Origin: Tabrizicola fusiformis | GTDB taxonomy: Bacteria; Pseudomonadota; Alphaproteobacteria; Rhodobacterales; Rhodobacteraceae | NCBI RefSeq assembly: GCF_013328815.1 | Contig: NZ_JABUHN010000010.1 | Span: 62,001-126,000, forward strand | DNA length: 64,000 bases | Direction: 5' to 3' | Shown: piece by piece, positions 51,507 to 60,628 of the stretch | Layout: the number at the start of each line of letters is the position of its first letter | Position numbering within the stretch: the first letter of the stretch is position 1 | Notes under the pieces: generated by a model | Told to the model about the DNA's origin: nothing | The model's input: the letters and a program-made list of their open reading frames with translations, nothing else | Databases searched by the model: none | Made by a program: the position numbers and the translations under genes

Positions 51507-52909
51507 TGACCAGCATTCTGATCACCGACGACGAAAAGGACATCCGCGAACTGATCGGGGATATTCTGAAGGACGAAGGCTATGTGGTGCGTCTGGCTGC
51601 CAATTCCGACGAATGCATGGCCGAGATCAACGCCGAGCCGCCGGCGCTGATGATCCTGGATATCTGGCTGAAAGACAGCCGGATGGACGGGATCGACATT
51701 CTGAAAACCGTCAAGCGCGACAACCCGGATATTCCGGTGGTGATCATCTCGGGCCATGGCAACATCGAAATCGCCGTGGCCGCGATCAAGCAGGGCGCCT
51801 ATGACTTCATCGAGAAACCCTTCAACATCGACCAGTTGATGGTGGTGGTGTCCCGCGCGATGGAGGCCAGCCGCCTGCGCCGCGAAAACGCCGACCTGCG
51901 GCGGCGCGATGGCGCTTCGGCCGAAATGCTGGGCTCTTCGACCGCGTTCCGCGCGCTGAAGGCGCAGCTTGAGAAGGTGACGAAATCCAATGGCCGGGTG
52001 ATGCTGGCCGGGCCCGCCGGTTCGGGCAAGGAAATGGCCGCCCGCTTCATCCACACCCATTCCAACCGCGCCGGAGCACCCTTCGTGTCGGTCTCGTCCG
52101 CCACGGTCGAGCCGGACCGCATGGAAGAGGTGCTGTTCGGCCGCGAAACCGCCGAACGGGGGGTGGAAAAGGGCCTTCTGGAACAGGCGCATGGCGGTGT
52201 GGTCTATTTCGACGAGGTGGCGGATATGCCGCTGGGCACCCAGTCGAAAATTCTGCGCGTGCTGACCGAACAGCAGTTCATGCGGGTCGGCGGCACCGAC
52301 AAGGTGCGCGTCGATCTGCGGGTGATCTCCTCGACCACGCGCGACCTGCGGGCGGAAATCGCGGCAGGTCGCTTCCGGCAGGAGTTGTACGACCGTCTCA
52401 ACGTGGTGCCGATCGCCGTGCCCTCGCTGGAAGAGCGGCGCGAGGATATTCCCGAACTGACCCGGCATTTCATCGACCTCTTTCACCGCAGTCAGGGCCT
52501 GCCCAACCGCAGCCTGACGCCCGAGGCCGAGGCGATGCTGCAAACCATGTCCTGGCCCGGCAACGTCCGCCAATTGCGCAATGTGATCGAGCGGGTGCTG
52601 ATCCTGGGCGACAGCTCTGGCGCAATCGAACCGCGCGAACTGCCCGGACAGGAAAGCGCGGGCGACGGCGGGGCGCGGCTGGTTCTGGGCGGCACCATGG
52701 CCACCCTGCCGCTGCGCGAGGCCCGCGAGGTGTTCGAGCGGGAGTATCTGCTGACCCAGATCAACCGCTTTGGCGGCAACATCAGCCGCACCGCGGGCTT
52801 TGTCGGCATGGAACGCAGCGCCCTGCACCGCAAGCTGAAATCGCTGGGCGTGGTCACCACCACCAAGGGCCAGGGCCGCGCCGATGAGGATGACGGCGAG
52901 GAGGAATAG
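51503..52909 (+). CDS. ntrX: response regulator NtrX, without canonical GAFTGA
   Basis: A 468-residue regulator. The receiver has Asp53 in LMILDIWLKD and the EKPFN end. The AAA+ domain has a Walker A variant AGPAGSGKE, Walker B VVYFDEVAD and arginine finger region GRFRQELYDRL. Where GAFTGA is expected the sequence is LFGRETAERGVEKG, so sigma-54 activation is unlikely, as known for other alphaproteobacterial NtrX. The last lysine of GKS/T is followed by Glu rather than Ser/Thr, which may weaken ATP use. A Fis-type domain ends the protein, with an acidic tail. Confidence 0.94.
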   Translation: MMTSILITDDEKDIRELIGDILKDEGYVVRLAANSDECMAEINAEPPALMILDIWLKDSRMDGIDILKTVKRDNPDIPVVIISGHGNIEIAVAAIKQGAYDFIEKPFNIDQLMVVVSRAMEASRLRRENADLRRRDGASAEMLGSSTAFRALKAQLEKVTKSNGRVMLAGPAGSGKEMAARFIHTHSNRAGAPFVSVSSATVEPDRMEEVLFGRETAERGVEKGLLEQAHGGVVYFDEVADMPLGTQSKILRVLTEQQFMRVGGTDKVRVDLRVISSTTRDLRAEIAAGRFRQELYDRLNVVPIAVPSLEERREDIPELTRHFIDLFHRSQGLPNRSLTPEAEAMLQTMSWPGNVRQLRNVIERVLILGDSSGAIEPRELPGQESAGDGGARLVLGGTMATLPLREAREVFEREYLLTQINRFGGNISRTAGFVGMERSALHRKLKSLGVVTTTKGQGRADEDDGEEE

Positions 52910-52912
52910 GCG

Positions 52913-54289
52913 ATGAAAGTCATCATCTGCGGCGCCGGGCAGGTGGGCTGGCAGATTGCCCGCCACCTCTCGGGTGAAAAGAACGACGTGACCATCGTCG
53001 ATCAGAACGCCGACCTCGTGCGTCGGGCGACCGAGACGCTGGATGTGCAGGGCGTGCATGGCTTTGCCAGCCATCCCGACATTCTGGAGCGGGCGGGCGC
53101 GCGCGATGCCGATATGGTGATCGCCGCGACCTATTCCGATGAAGTGAACATGGTGATCTGCCAGGTTGCCCATTCGATCTTTTCGGTGCCGCGCAAGGTG
53201 GCGCGGCTCAGGGCGCAATCCTATCAGGATGCGATCTATGCCGATCTTTACCGCCGCGACCATCTGCCGATCGACGTGGTGATCTCGCCCGAGCGCGAGG
53301 TGGCCGAGGCTGCCTTGCAGCGGCTGGCCGCCCCCGCCGCCTTTGACACCGAAAGCTTCATGGCCGGCCGCGCGCAGCTTCTGGGCATCCAGTTGACCGA
53401 GGATTGCCCGGTGCTGATGACGCCCTTGCGCCAGTTGAACGAGCTGTTTCCGACGCTGCGCGCCATCGTGGTGGGGGTGCGGCGCGGCGGCAGTCTTTTC
53501 GCGCCCGAACCGCGCGATTTCCTGCTGCCGGGGGATCAGATCTATGTCTTCACCCATGTCGAGGACGTGAACCGCACGCTGGAAGTCTTTGGCAAGAAGA
53601 CCCAAAAGCAGGAACGGGTGGTGATCGTCGGCGGTGGCAACGTGGGCCTTGCCGTGGCCCGCGCGCTTGAGGCGCGCACCGACCGCGTGCGCGCCAAGAT
53701 CATCGAGAAAAGCCGGGCCCGGGCCGAACTGGCCGCCGACGGGCTGACGCGGACCATCGTGCTGCATGGCGACGGCATGGATATCGACCTGCTGACCGAA
53801 GCCGCGGTAGACCGCGCCGATGCCGTTCTTGCGGTGACCGATGACGACAAGACCAACCTTCTGGTGGCGGTGCGGGCGAAACAGGCCGGTTGCCCGATGG
53901 CGATTGCGCTGGTCAATGACCCGACGCTTGCCCCCCTGATGGGCCCGCTTGAGATCGACGCCTATATCAACCCGCGCGCCACCACCGTTTCGTCGATCCT
54001 GCGCCATATCCGGCACGGCAAGGTGCGGGCGATCTATTCCTTGGGCGATGGCGAGGCCGAGGTGATCGAGGCGCAGGTGCTGACCACCTCGCCCATGGCG
54101 GGCAAGCTGATCCGCGACATCGACTTTCCCGAAGGGGTGCTGGTCGGCGGGGTGATGAAGGGCGACAAGGTAATGAAGCCGACCGGCGATCTGCGGGTGG
54201 ATACCGGCGATGTGGTGGCGCTTTTCGCGCTGTCCAAAGACGTGCGCGAGGTCGAGCGTCTCTTGCAGGTCTCGGTCGAGTTCTTCTGA
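52913..54289 (+). CDS. trkA: Trk potassium uptake regulator TrkA
   Basis: A 458-residue cytosolic protein that gates the TrkH channel. Two RCK-N Rossmann domains are seen (ICGAGQVGWQIA at the start and VIVGGGNVGLAVARAL at about 240), each followed by an RCK-C domain. It binds nucleotides such as NAD(H) or ATP. It starts three bases after ntrX and directly abuts trkH. Confidence 0.95.
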   Translation: MKVIICGAGQVGWQIARHLSGEKNDVTIVDQNADLVRRATETLDVQGVHGFASHPDILERAGARDADMVIAATYSDEVNMVICQVAHSIFSVPRKVARLRAQSYQDAIYADLYRRDHLPIDVVISPEREVAEAALQRLAAPAAFDTESFMAGRAQLLGIQLTEDCPVLMTPLRQLNELFPTLRAIVVGVRRGGSLFAPEPRDFLLPGDQIYVFTHVEDVNRTLEVFGKKTQKQERVVIVGGGNVGLAVARALEARTDRVRAKIIEKSRARAELAADGLTRTIVLHGDGMDIDLLTEAAVDRADAVLAVTDDDKTNLLVAVRAKQAGCPMAIALVNDPTLAPLMGPLEIDAYINPRATTVSSILRHIRHGKVRAIYSLGDGEAEVIEAQVLTTSPMAGKLIRDIDFPEGVLVGGVMKGDKVMKPTGDLRVDTGDVVALFALSKDVREVERLLQVSVEFF

Positions 54290-55798
54290 ATGGCGCGGCT
54301 GCGCGATACGCCGCTTCTGATCCTGCTGATGGCCTTGGCGGGGGCGGCGATGCTGTTGCCGGCGGGTCATGCCGCCATTTTGCGCGACCACGCGCTGGCG
54401 CGGGCCTTTCTTTATGCGGCGCTGATGGTGGCGGTTCTGTGCGTCATGCTGGCGCTGGCGCTGGCGGGGCGGCGGTTCCGCCCTACGGCGCGCGGGCAGT
54501 TGGCCACGGTGGCGGCGGTCTATCTGGTGCTGCCGCCGCTTCTGGCGCTGCCGCTTTTGCCGGACGAGGGCGGCGGGCTGCCCCTTGGCGATGCCTGGTT
54601 CGAGATGCTTTCGGCGCTGACCACCACGGGCGCCACGCTTTACGCCCCCGATGAACTGACGGCCACGGTGCATCTGTGGCGGGCCTTTGTCGGCTGGATG
54701 GGCGGGTTCTATTCGCTGGTTGTGGCGCTGGCGGTGCTGGCGCCCCTGAACCTAGGCGGGATGGAGGTGGTGTCCGGCCGCACCCCGGGGCGCAGTCAGG
54801 GCGGCGCGCAGATTGTCGAGGTGGCGGGCATCCGACAGCGCATGGCCCGGTTTGCGCTGCAGCTCCTGCCGGCTTATGGCGGGCTGACACTGCTTCTGTG
54901 GCTCTTGCTGATCTTCGCCGGCGATGCCTCGCTGGTGGCGTTGTGCCATGCGATGTCCACGCTGGCGACCAGCGGGATTTCCCCGGTGGGCGGCTTGCAG
55001 GGCGGGCAGGCGGGCCTTGCGGGCGAGGGGCTGGTGGCGCTGTTCCTGCTCCTCGCCCTGTCGCGGCGGCTGTTGTCGCTGGGGCAGGGGCAGGGCAGCC
55101 GGCCGCTGACGCGCGATGCAGAATTGCGCACCGCCGCGGTGATTCTGGCGCTGGTCGTGGGGCTTTTGCTGATGCGGCAATGGGCGGCGGCCTGGCGGCT
55201 GGGGCAGGGCGAGGATCTGGGCGCGGCGTTGGGTGCGCTCTGGGGCAATCTCTTCATGGCGCTGTCCTTCCTCACCACCTCGGGCTTTGAAAGCGAACAT
55301 TGGCTGCGCACCACGCTCTGGACCGGGCTTTCGCCGGCAGGAATGGTGCTTTGGGGGCTGGCCATCGTCGGCGGCGGCATCGCCACCACCGCGGGCGGGG
55401 TCAAGCTCTTGCGGGTGGCAGGGCTTTTCCGCCACGCCACGCAGGAACTTGATCTCGTGATCCATCCCAATGCGGTGGCCGGAACCATGGGCGGGCGGCA
55501 GATCGCGCGGGGCGGCACCTATCTGGCCTGGGTGTTCTTCATGCTTTTCGCCTGCACCATCGTCGCGGTGACGGGGCTTTTGACGCTGACCGCGGAACCC
55601 TTTGAATCGGCGCTGGTTCTGGCGATTTCGGCCCTGACCAACACCGGCCCCCTTGCGGTGCAGATGGTCGAGGTTCCCGCGCCATGGACCGAGGTGGACG
55701 GGGCGGGCCGGGTGATCCTGGGCGCTGCGATGGTGGTGGGGCGGCTGGAAACCCTGGCCATTCTGGCGCTTCTGTTGCCAGAGGGCTGGAAAAGCTGA
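54290..55798 (+). CDS. trkH: Trk potassium uptake protein TrkH
   Basis: A 502-residue inner-membrane K+ channel-like transporter with four pore repeats. The filter segments are ALTTTGATL, MSTLATSGIS, FLTTSGFES and ALTNTGPLA. The gating-loop glycines in repeat three (GGGIATTAGGVKLLR) are typical. It forms the uptake pore with TrkA. The ATG directly follows the trkA stop. Confidence 0.94.
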   Translation: MARLRDTPLLILLMALAGAAMLLPAGHAAILRDHALARAFLYAALMVAVLCVMLALALAGRRFRPTARGQLATVAAVYLVLPPLLALPLLPDEGGGLPLGDAWFEMLSALTTTGATLYAPDELTATVHLWRAFVGWMGGFYSLVVALAVLAPLNLGGMEVVSGRTPGRSQGGAQIVEVAGIRQRMARFALQLLPAYGGLTLLLWLLLIFAGDASLVALCHAMSTLATSGISPVGGLQGGQAGLAGEGLVALFLLLALSRRLLSLGQGQGSRPLTRDAELRTAAVILALVVGLLLMRQWAAAWRLGQGEDLGAALGALWGNLFMALSFLTTSGFESEHWLRTTLWTGLSPAGMVLWGLAIVGGGIATTAGGVKLLRVAGLFRHATQELDLVIHPNAVAGTMGGRQIARGGTYLAWVFFMLFACTIVAVTGLLTLTAEPFESALVLAISALTNTGPLAVQMVEVPAPWTEVDGAGRVILGAAMVVGRLETLAILALLLPEGWKS

Positions 55799-55921
55799 CT
55801 CTGGCGGCGGTAAATCGCTGATTTGGGGCTGGAATCTGCCGCGAACGCGCGCAATACTGCGCCCGAGGTGGTCCGTCAGGGGGATCACTGCGTGCGACTG
55901 AACAACAAGGACAAGAAACCG

Positions 55922-56155
55922 ATGGCCGCCGACAAGCAGAATTTGCAGGATGCCTTTCTTAACCATGTCCGGAAATCCAAGGTTCCGGTCACCATTTTTC
56001 TGATCAACGGGGTCAAGCTTCAGGGCGTGATCACCTGGTTTGACAATTTCTGTGTGCTGTTGCGCCGCGATGGCCAGTCGCAGCTTGTCTACAAACACGC
56101 GATCTCGACCATCATGCCCGGCGGGCCGGTCAATCTCTATGAGGGTGAAGACTGA
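55922..56155 (+). CDS. hfq: RNA chaperone Hfq
   Basis: A 77-residue Sm-like protein that forms hexamers and pairs small RNAs with mRNAs. The Sm1 motif is [21 protein letters not shown] and the Sm2 motif YKHAISTI, with NLQDAFLN near the start. The C-terminal tail is short, as in Rhodobacter. AAGGA precedes the ATG. The last base before its stop codon begins the presumed hflX start. Confidence 0.98.
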   Translation: MAADKQNLQDAFLNHVRKSKVPVTIFLINGVKLQGVITWFDNFCVLLRRDGQSQLVYKHAISTIMPGGPVNLYEGED

Positions 56156-57492
56156 TTTCCGATCTTCCCGAGGAAGATGAAGAGTTTGACCCGCTGTCGG
56201 AAGACGGCGGGATTGATGCCTATGAAACCGCCGCCCGGCCGACCCGGGCCTTCATCCTGCATCCCGATCTGAAAAGCGCGCGCTCCCGCCGCCTGCCCGA
56301 ACATGGGCTGGCCGAGGCGGTCAGCCTTGCCGCCGCCCTGCCGGGGCTTGAGGTTAAGGGCGCCGAGGTGGTGCGGCTGGCCAAGCTGCATCCCGGCATG
56401 TTGTTCGGCGCCGGCAAGGTTGAAGAGCTTGGCACGCGGTTCAAGGCGCTGGGGGTGGAACTGGTGCTGGTCGATGGCCCGGTTTCGCCGGTGCAGCAGC
56501 GCAATCTGGAAAAGGAATGGTCGGTCAAACTGTTGGACCGCACCAGCCTGATCCTTGAGATTTTCGCCGACCGCGCCCGCACCCGCGAAGGCGTGTTGCA
56601 GGTGGAACTGGCGGCTCTCAGCTATCAGCGCTCGCGCCTTGTGCGGGCCTGGACCCACCTTGAGCGGCAGCGCGGCGGTTTCGGTTTCGTCGGCGGCCCC
56701 GGTGAGACGCAGATCGAGGCCGACCGCCGCGCGATCGACGATCAGGTGATCCGGCTGAAGCGGCAGTTGGACCGCGTGGTGAAGACCCGTGAGCTGCACC
56801 GCGCCGCCCGCCGCAAGGTGCCTTTCCCGGTGGTGGCGCTGGTCGGCTATACCAATGCGGGCAAATCCACCCTGTTCAACCGGATGACCGGGGCCGATGT
56901 GCTGGCCAAGGACATGCTCTTTGCCACGCTGGACCCGACGATGCGGGGGATCACCCTGCCTTCGGGCCGCAAGATCATCGCGTCCGACACGGTGGGGTTC
57001 ATTTCTGACCTGCCGACGCAGCTTGTCGCCGCCTTCCGCGCCACGCTGGAAGAGGTGCTTGAGGCGGACTTGATCCTGCACGTCCGCGACATTAGCCACC
57101 CCGAGACGGCGGAACAGGCGGCGGATGTGACCGATATCCTCGCATCGCTGGGGGTGAATGCCGCGACACCGCTGATCGAGGTCTGGAACAAGCTGGATCT
57201 GGTCGATCCTTCGGCGCGTGAGGCGCTGGCGGTGCAGGCCGCGAACCGTGACCGGGTGTTCCCAATTTCGGCGGTGACGGGCGAGGGGGTGGCGGTGCTG
57301 CTCGATGCGGTATCCGCCGCCTTTGACGAGGAAAAGACCGATCGGCACCTGACCCTGCCCTTTGCCGATGGCCGGCGCCATGCCTGGCTGCACGCCGAAG
57401 GCGTGGTTCTGGCCGAGGTGCAGGGCGAAGAGGGCTGGCAGATTGACGTGCGCTGGACCGCCCGGCAGGAAAAGCGCTTCCGCGACCTGTAG
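56152..57492 (+). CDS. hflX: GTPase HflX, probable non-AUG start
   Basis: A 446-residue ribosome-associated GTPase that splits stalled 70S ribosomes. The HflX N-terminal domain includes FGAGKVEEL and [14 protein letters not shown]; the linker helix contains [19 protein letters not shown] (short: GGPGETQIE), and the G domain [19 protein letters not shown] and WNKLDLV. No ATG, GTG or TTG exists between an in-frame TGA at 56146 and residue 73. CTG at 56152, overlapping the hfq stop as CTGA with GAGGGTGA upstream, is the best start; ATT at 56155 is the alternative. Starting at the first ATG (56368) would cut into the conserved domain. Confidence 0.9.
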   Translation: MISDLPEEDEEFDPLSEDGGIDAYETAARPTRAFILHPDLKSARSRRLPEHGLAEAVSLAAALPGLEVKGAEVVRLAKLHPGMLFGAGKVEELGTRFKALGVELVLVDGPVSPVQQRNLEKEWSVKLLDRTSLILEIFADRARTREGVLQVELAALSYQRSRLVRAWTHLERQRGGFGFVGGPGETQIEADRRAIDDQVIRLKRQLDRVVKTRELHRAARRKVPFPVVALVGYTNAGKSTLFNRMTGADVLAKDMLFATLDPTMRGITLPSGRKIIASDTVGFISDLPTQLVAAFRATLEEVLEADLILHVRDISHPETAEQAADVTDILASLGVNAATPLIEVWNKLDLVDPSAREALAVQAANRDRVFPISAVTGEGVAVLLDAVSAAFDEEKTDRHLTLPFADGRRHAWLHAEGVVLAEVQGEEGWQIDVRWTARQEKRFRDL

Positions 57493-57547
57493 GATGGGCA
57501 ATCTGCCCATCTTGCCGATCAGAGGATGGGCAGATTGCCCATCCTAC
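57489..57547. repeat. paired GTAGGATGGGCA palindromes, locus 1
   Basis: Two self-complementary units (ATGGGCA-ATC-TGCCCAT type), one in each orientation, together form a larger inverted repeat. The outer GTAG/CTAC ends supply the TAG stop codons of both hflX and the convergent acetyltransferase gene. It likely ends both transcripts. Confidence 0.8.
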
Positions 57548-58080
57548 GCGCCCGGCCTGCCGCCCCAATCCCCGCGCGGCAGCGCCAGATAGACCGAATC
57601 GCACCATTCCTCGCCCCAGAGCAGCGTGCGTTCGGCCCGGTGGGTTTCTCGGAAGCCCAGCCGCGCCAGCAGCCGCAACGAGCCTGCATTGCGCGGGTCG
57701 GCCTCGGCTGTCAGATGCTCCGGCCCATGCCAGCGGAAAAGATGGTCCACCACCGCCGCCATCGCCTCATGCGCCAGACCCATGCCCCAGAAACCGGGAT
57801 GCAGCAGGAAACCGACCTCGGGCAGGTTCCAGGCGCCGGCCTTGCCGATCACCCGGCCCTGATCGCGGGACACGATCACGAAATCATCGGCCTTGCCGCC
57901 GACCTCGCCCACGATCATCCGCGCGACAAAGCCTTCGGTCTCGTCCAGCCGCTCATGCGCGGGGCGGGTCCAGTAGCGCATCGCCTCGGGCCGCGACATC
58001 GCGTCATGCAGATCGACCGCATCTTCGGGCCGTGCCTTGCGCAGGATCAGCCGCGGGGTTTCGATGATCTCGGGCTTCAT
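57544..58080 (-). CDS. GNAT-family N-acetyltransferase
   Basis: A 178-residue acetyltransferase of the RimJ-like group. It begins IIETPRLILRKARPEDA and has the acetyl-CoA loop HPGFWGMGLAHEAM and NAGSLRLLARLGFRE, both diagnostic. Substrate unknown. The ATG overlaps the stop of the acylase gene by four bases. Its TAG stop lies in a palindromic repeat. Confidence 0.88.
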   Translation of the reverse strand: MKPEIIETPRLILRKARPEDAVDLHDAMSRPEAMRYWTRPAHERLDETEGFVARMIVGEVGGKADDFVIVSRDQGRVIGKAGAWNLPEVGFLLHPGFWGMGLAHEAMAAVVDHLFRWHGPEHLTAEADPRNAGSLRLLARLGFRETHRAERTLLWGEEWCDSVYLALPRGDWGGRPGA

Positions 58081-60545
58081 TTGCCTTCCGGGGTCAGCGT
58101 GGTGGTGCCGACGGCGGCTGCGATGGCAAGGGCGGGGTCCAGGCTCATCGGGATATATTCGCCGCGCCGCCACAACTCGGACAGGTCATCATAGAAGCGC
58201 GACAGCGGATGGCCCGACTGCCCCGTGGAGATGATGAAGACCGAACTGTCGGGATCAGCAAAGTCATAGACCCCACGGTAGGCCCCGGCATGGACATTGG
58301 TATAGGGATCGGGCCCGGTGCCCCGGGTGCGCCCCCGCATCAGCGTGGTATCGCCGCCGGAACTGGACTGCCGGATGTTCACGAAATAGCGCAACACCGG
58401 CACCTCTCCCAGCACCGGATGGTCATGCGCCGCCACATGGGCATCGCCCCAGCGCCAGCTTTCCAGATTGGTGCCATAGCGTTCCGACAGTTGCAGCAGC
58501 GCATCGTCCAGCGCCAGACGGGCAATGTCGGTGCAGGTTTCCACCGCCGCCGACTGGATCACGTCGCACCAGATCGAGGCGCCTGCGGTGTTGCGGTAGA
58601 CCCGCTCGATGAACAGCGGCTCGGGGTGGACAAACTCATCGGCCAGGGGGCCAAGCTCATCCCGCGTCAGCCGTTCCTGCAACGCGCGCAGCCAGGCTTC
58701 GGCGATCAGCGGTTCGGGCAGATGTTCGTTCATCTCGCCGTTCCATTCGGCCAGAAGGGTCAGCGCGCGCTGGCGCAGGCGCTCGGGCGTGCCATCGGGG
58801 GCGGGTTCGCCGGTGAACCACAGATCGGCGCCGATCAGCGGCAGCAGACTGCGCGCCGTGGGGGAAACCGTATCAAGCTGCGCCTCGATGAAGCTTTCGC
58901 GGGTGTGGACGGCGCGGGTCTTCATCAGCGCCAGCCAGCGTTGAATCCGCTGGGTGTCCCCCCAGTCGAAGGACACATGGTTGGGGAAGGGGCGGTCCAC
59001 CGTCTTGTTGTTGGTATTGCCCAGAAGGCCGCCCACCGGGTTCACAAAGCGCGGATTGCCCTCATAGGGCAGCATCCCGGTCCAGCGGTTTGCCCCCTCC
59101 CATCCGGGGGCGGGCATCCGGCCCCTGGTGCGGTGGCTGGCGTCACGCGCGGGCATGGCGCCGATCAGTTGCATGGCGATGCCGTTTTCATCGGCCAGCA
59201 TCAGGTTCTGCGCCGGGGCGATGAAAAGCCGCCCCGCCTCGATCGCCTCCTCCACCGAAGCCGAGGTCATCAGCCGCACCGCCGCCGTCATCGAGGTATC
59301 GGCGCCCGAGAGCGCCGTCCATTCCAGCGCCGCGACATGGCCCTGCGGCGTGACCGAGGCGAGGTCATAGTGGCTGCCGGGCAGCACAGGGCCGCTTTCG
59401 GTCCAGCGCTGGGTGATGGTGACCGGGGCGGCATCCTTGATGGTGATGATGGTGCGGCGGGTGATGAAGGGTTTCGGCCCCTCGGGCGTCAGATATTCCT
59501 CGGGGTTCTCGGGGTTCACCCGTTCGATCACCACGTCCTGATCGTCGAGATAGGAGGAGGTCAGGCCCCAGCCCAGCTTTTCCGACCGCCCGACCAGAAC
59601 CAGCGGCATCCCCGGAATCGTGCCGCCGATCACCCCGCCCGTGGGCAGTTGCAGCCGCGCCAGATACCAGATCGACGGCGCCGTCAGCCCCAGATGCGGG
59701 TCATTGGCCAAAAGACTGCCCCCCGCCGCCGACTTGCCCGGCATCGCCGCCCAGGCGTTCGAGGCGCCGGCGAAATCGCGGCTGTGGAAGGGGGACAGCG
59801 GATCGTCCAGATAGGCCATCTTCGGCTGCGGCAGCGGGAAGGGGCCGGGCATCAGGCCGGAATACTCGGGCAGGGCGGCCACGGCGGGGTTGGGATCGTC
59901 GGCCAGGATATCGGCCAGACGCTCGGGTGCCAGAACCAGCGAAAGCTGGGCGCGCTGCACCTCATTCTCCAGATGCGCCGACAGTTGCAGCGCCATCAGT
60001 TTCAGGATGGCCAGCGAGTCGGCTGGCGACCATGCGGCGATCTCATTGGAAAAGAAGAAGAACTCGGGCGCCCCCCGGCCGCGCGCCCCGGCGTTGACCT
60101 GCGCGATCCAGGCATTCACCCCGGCGGAATAGGCCGTCAGCGCCGCCTTGGTGCGGTCGTCCTGCACCTCGACCGAGCTTTGCGCGAGGGTGTAGATGTC
60201 CAGCCGCCGCAACAGTTCATCAATCTTAGCGGTGCGGGCGCCGAAAATCTCGGACAGGCGGCCTTGGGCGGAGCGCCGCAGCATGGTCATCTGCCAGAGC
60301 CGGTCCTGCGCATGAACGAAGCCCAAGGCATAAAAGGCATCCGCCTCATCGCGGGCAAAGATATGCGGCACATTGTTGTTGTTGCGCACGATATCCACCT
60401 GCTGGGTGATGCCGGGCAGGGTGAAGTCCTCGTCATAATCGGGCAGGGACCGGCCAAGGATGTAATAGGCCAGCAAGACCACCACCAGACCCAGCCCGAT
60501 CAGGGCGGCAAGGGCACGCAAAAGCCAGCGGAAGGCGACGATCAT
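58077..60545 (-). CDS. penicillin acylase-family Ntn hydrolase
   Basis: An 822-residue precursor of the penicillin/acyl-homoserine-lactone acylase family. An N-terminal hydrophobic helix (LLRALAALIGLGLVVVLLAYYI) exports or anchors it in the periplasm. The autocatalytic nucleophile is Ser262 in DFAGASNAWAAM, preceded by a spacer. Other marks are ALGFVHAQDRLWQM in the alpha chain and LANDPHLGLTAPSIWY plus GNTNNKTVDRPFP in the beta chain. It cleaves amides of acyl side chains; natural substrates could be signal lactones or N-acyl amino acids. Confidence 0.9.
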   Translation of the reverse strand: MIVAFRWLLRALAALIGLGLVVVLLAYYILGRSLPDYDEDFTLPGITQQVDIVRNNNNVPHIFARDEADAFYALGFVHAQDRLWQMTMLRRSAQGRLSEIFGARTAKIDELLRRLDIYTLAQSSVEVQDDRTKAALTAYSAGVNAWIAQVNAGARGRGAPEFFFFSNEIAAWSPADSLAILKLMALQLSAHLENEVQRAQLSLVLAPERLADILADDPNPAVAALPEYSGLMPGPFPLPQPKMAYLDDPLSPFHSRDFAGASNAWAAMPGKSAAGGSLLANDPHLGLTAPSIWYLARLQLPTGGVIGGTIPGMPLVLVGRSEKLGWGLTSSYLDDQDVVIERVNPENPEEYLTPEGPKPFITRRTIITIKDAAPVTITQRWTESGPVLPGSHYDLASVTPQGHVAALEWTALSGADTSMTAAVRLMTSASVEEAIEAGRLFIAPAQNLMLADENGIAMQLIGAMPARDASHRTRGRMPAPGWEGANRWTGMLPYEGNPRFVNPVGGLLGNTNNKTVDRPFPNHVSFDWGDTQRIQRWLALMKTRAVHTRESFIEAQLDTVSPTARSLLPLIGADLWFTGEPAPDGTPERLRQRALTLLAEWNGEMNEHLPEPLIAEAWLRALQERLTRDELGPLADEFVHPEPLFIERVYRNTAGASIWCDVIQSAAVETCTDIARLALDDALLQLSERYGTNLESWRWGDAHVAAHDHPVLGEVPVLRYFVNIRQSSSGGDTTLMRGRTRGTGPDPYTNVHAGAYRGVYDFADPDSSVFIISTGQSGHPLSRFYDDLSELWRRGEYIPMSLDPALAIAAAVGTTTLTPEGK

Positions 60546-60628
60546 CGGGGGGACTGTCCTTGACGGGAATGACGCGATGCCTTCCTAGTCCAAAGCCGGA
60601 TGGGCGGCAATGCAAGGGGATCTGCACG

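Noticed and set aside
51293-54673. Very long open frame on the minus strand (over 1100 codons) across ntrX and trkA, and a similar one across cimA
   Set aside because: They are mirror frames of high-GC coding regions, rich in His, Arg and Gln, with no ribosome site or domain; the plus-strand genes are certain.
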